In this document: piece by piece, positions 61,158-64,000 of the stretch
How positions within the stretch are numbered: position 1 is the first letter of the stretch
How the letters are laid out: each line of letters starts with the position of its first letter
Assembly: GCA_023055505.1 (NCBI GenBank)
Contig: JALIRH010000038.1
Location: 5,340,327-5,404,326, forward strand
Origin: Callipepla californica brunnescens
Taxonomy: Eukaryota; Chordata; Aves; Galliformes; Odontophoridae
DNA: 64,000 nt
Direction of reading: 5' to 3'
Translations under genes and position numbers: made by a program
The notes under the pieces: generated by a model
Databases searched by the model: none
What the model saw: only the letters and a program-made list of their open reading frames with translations
Told to the model about the DNA's origin: nothing

Positions 61158-61770
61158 TTCATAGAATCATAGAATGGCCTGGGTTGAAAGGGACCTCAAA
61201 GATCATCTAGTTTCAACTTCCCTGCTGTGGGCCAACCACAAGAGCAGGCTGCCCAGAGCCACATCCAGCCTTGCCTTGAATGCCTCCAGGGATGGGGCAT
61301 CCACAACCTCTCTGGGCAACCTGTTCCAGTGCGTCACCACCCTGTGAGTGAAAATCTTCCTCCTAACATCTAACCTAAATCTCCCCTGTCTTAGTTTAAA
61401 ACCATTTACCCTTGTCCTATCACTACCAACCTGTGTAAACAGTCATTCCCCCTTCTGTATATATGCTTCCTTCAAGTATTGGAAGGCCACAATGAGACCT
61501 CTCCAGTGCTTTCTCTTCTCCAAGCTAAACAAGCCCAGTTCCCTCAACCTCTCCTTATAGGAGAGGTGCTTCAGCCCTCTGATCATTTTAGTAGAAATGT
61601 CCTGGGGTCCCCAGGCCTGGACGCAGTACTCCAGATGGGGCCTCACAAGAGCTGAGCAGGAGGAGACAGTCACCTCTCCCTCCCTTCTGGCCACCCCTTT
61701 TTGAATGCAGCCCAGGATATAGGTGGCCCTCCTGGCTACAAGTATGCACTGCAGCTTCTGACACGAATCT
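61158..61770 (-). mobile_element. CR1 LINE fragment, 3' end, minus strand
   Basis: A 5'-truncated CR1 of about 610 bp in reverse orientation. The tail TTCATAGAATCATAGAATGG sits at 61159-61178, followed by GGGACCTCAAAGATCATCTA, TGCCTCCAGGGATGGGGCAT near 61280 and TGGACGCAGTACTCCAGATG near 61618. The minus strand carries a 121-codon frame, the remnant of the ORF2 C-terminus. A small internal deletion around 61590 removes part of the GTGGCCCTCCTCTGG block present in other copies. It is well preserved but inactive. Confidence 0.95.
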
Positions 61771-64000
61771 GCCTGCAAGTGCAGTGAAGCAGCAGTTTCC
61801 CAAAACATCCACTTCTCATACCCTCAATTACACTGAACCAGGACAGACAAAAAGATTTGATAGATCAGGCTTGTAAATTCAATATACAGGCTCATTGAAA
61901 GTATTCAAAAATGAATTCAACAAGCCACGTATTTACTTACAGAAGGAGAACATTTTTAGTTACATTTTGTGGAGTTATGGAAACTTAAACATATTTTAAA
62001 CAGATGCAGAGGCAATTTGTCTTTGGTCTGATTTCTTCAGATACCGTGATTTCCGTTTCTTTATAGCTCAGGTCCAAAGCCTGCCTGAAGACAAGTGATA
62101 ATATCCAAGCTCTCATCTCATATCTCCCTTTCTCTTCACATACCCATTACCCTGCCCCTGCCCACAGCCTTCACAAGCGCAGGCTGGTGACTTCTAGTTC
62201 AGGCTGGATAAGTCAGAACTTTCAGATGTGAATGCAATGCATAATATAAGAAGCTGCCTGTTATCTCTGCACATGCTGAGGTCCAAACCAATTAAATTTC
62301 TGTTGTTCACACTTAGAGCTTTGAACCAGACAGCTATCCCTTCTTTTATATAGTCATAGCTTTGGTTTTGGCTATATTTGCTAATGCCTGCTGTGGACAA
62401 TCTCAGGCTCACTGACCATCCAGAACAGGCAGACGATTATATTTGCATTGTTAAATAAAAACAGGCCAGGGGGTGAACCTAACCAACTGATCATTACTCA
62501 TCCACTGTGCTGAACTGTCAAATTGCTCACTGTTTTGAATGTCTCTCCAAGACACTTATGCTAACACTGGGGATAGGTCTAAGTAGCACGGATACCAAAC
62601 AATTCTTAGATACATGGTGTGGTTTTTAATCCTCTATTAATCAGAAATATAGACATGGCCACATGCACTGCTGTTCCAGCCTAATCCTTGCACATATTGT
62701 TTCCCTATGTTCAAATCATGGCACAAAGGATGATTCATATGTATGTGTCATTCCACTGTGGATTCAGGACATGTCCAACACAGGCAGACAGACTGGGGAA
62801 CAAGGATGTGCTCTTAAGTTCTGCTGTGTAGATATAACTTTGATGAAATGAGTTCTTTTAACATGAAAAATGGCTATTGATTTACTTGTTCAAAACAACA
62901 AAGGGAAACATTTCTTATTTTAAATATTCTGAAAATTTGAGTGATCTTCATAAATGTTTTCTCTAAAGTGAAATCAATCTAGTGTTTTCTCACAAAATAA
63001 AAAAGATGCAGACTTGTCTTGTTCTCCATTCTTATTCTAAAGGCTATTCAGCACTTCTTTTTTTGCATGGGAAAGTGATTAACGTTCCATGTTTCAATAA
63101 TGCATTAATATTCATACATGAAGATACCTTAAAGTAATACAAGGCATCAAGTTGACCTTTTGTCAGAAACTGAATTTCTCTTCCATTCTACGCTCATGGG
63201 GTATGGACATAAGGAACAAAAACTCCTTAACTTTCCTTGTAGCTGTGAGGAAAGTTTTGAGGGGTCAGGGGTACTGCAAAGAAGCACAGTAAAAATATGA
63301 AATTCCATCCCATTACTGGTATTCAGAGCAATAGGAGTATCCTATGCTACTTTTTTTTTCTTTTTTCTTTTAACAGTTGTTTAGGAAATGGTTGCCTCTA
63401 TAACCTCAGCTCCTGGAATCCAGTGATTAGAGCAGATGCTAAATTTTCATTTCTCATTAAGCAAATTTACATCCATCACAACTGAGGGAGAGCTTAAAAA
63501 CCTGAATTAACAATTCCAATCAGCCAAAAAAACACCCTAAAAGTTGTGATTTCCTTAGGTTGGAGTCACAATTTCTGAATGTTTCTGTAGGATTAGAGTA
63601 CAATAAAATCACACAAACTGGGTTATACTCCCATATGACAGTTTTATATTTCCAAAGACTACGGATTGAATATCAGAGCTTAGCCATTATAGAAATAACC
63701 AGATAAAGTGTCTATGCTTTATTGAAGTATATGTGCATATTCCCGACACGAACACAACAAATTGTTCACAGTGATGTAGAACTCAAAGCTGAATAGGCAG
63801 AATGGAAGAACAGCAAAATGTGAGCAAGACAGTTTCAGTGACTGACATATTTATTACCTTTAGCTCAAAGCTGTTCTCCTTAGACATCCTGAATGATGTG
63901 CACTTATCACTTTTTTTGTGCTATTAGCATATCTACAAGAAACACAAGCTACTGTGTGACTAAAAAGCCCAGAAACAGTTTTAATTTTCAAATGAGAAAG
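61771..64000. other. Unique sequence, no confirmed gene
   Basis: No repeat family recognised. A strong 3' splice-acceptor-like sequence at 63351-63376, followed by a short open frame and an AATAAA at 63602-63607, is described under findings. No other feature seen. Confidence 0.45.

Noticed and set aside
1..64000. tRNA, rRNA or small structured RNA genes
   Set aside because: No cloverleaf with A/B boxes, rRNA segment or clear snRNA sequence was recognised. microRNA hairpins cannot be judged reliably by eye.

Overview
This window looks like AT-rich, intergenic or intronic DNA from a bird, most likely a galliform close to chicken. The main evidence is repeat content. About a dozen pieces of CR1, the dominant avian LINE, can be read from their 3' ends (ATTCTATGATT-type or ATTCTGTGATT-type octamer tails and the GGTTGGACTAGATGATCT motif) and from their ORF2 C-terminal region. 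Three copies of a chicken-type mariner-derived element share the terminal motif GTAATGCCTCCT. Several blocks look like avian endogenous-retrovirus LTRs. I found no intact protein-coding gene, no tRNA or rRNA gene, no CRISPR array and nothing prokaryotic. The open reading frames present are short and lie in repeats, simple-sequence tracts or chance AT-rich frames.

Layout. 0-5 kb: unique sequence with an (ATTTT)n tract and a minus-strand CR1. 5.0-6.65 kb: a young plus-strand CR1 tail abutting an old minus-strand CR1 fragment, then a plus-strand ERV-type LTR. 6.65-19 kb: mostly unique, with CR1 copies at 11.3 kb (minus) and 15.7 kb (plus, ancient). 19-22.7 kb: an unclassified GC-richer block, then a second minus-strand copy of the 5.9 kb LTR family. 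23.5-28.1 kb: a decayed CR1, a mariner fragment and a better preserved CR1. 28-37 kb: the longest nearly repeat-free stretch, with a few CR1 remnants and one possible conserved regulatory patch near 33.24 kb. 37-43 kb: a mariner copy with both ends, then three CR1 elements, two of them head-to-head around a perfect small hairpin. 44.3-45.8 kb: an alpharetrovirus-like LTR with a primer-binding-site-like sequence, followed by a GC-rich leader-like block and a long pyrimidine microsatellite. 46-64 kb: mostly unique, with a mariner/CR1 composite at 53.2 kb, a perfect 183-bp (GAAGG)n tract at 59.4 kb and a CR1 at 61.2 kb.

I see no multi-gene system here. What deserves a second look is mobile-element structure (composites, inverted pairs, missing 3' ends), a few hairpins, and three possible exons or splice acceptors that only transcript data or cross-bird alignment could confirm. 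Repeat families were assigned by recognising their sequence, not by a database search, so subfamily names are deliberately omitted or hedged.
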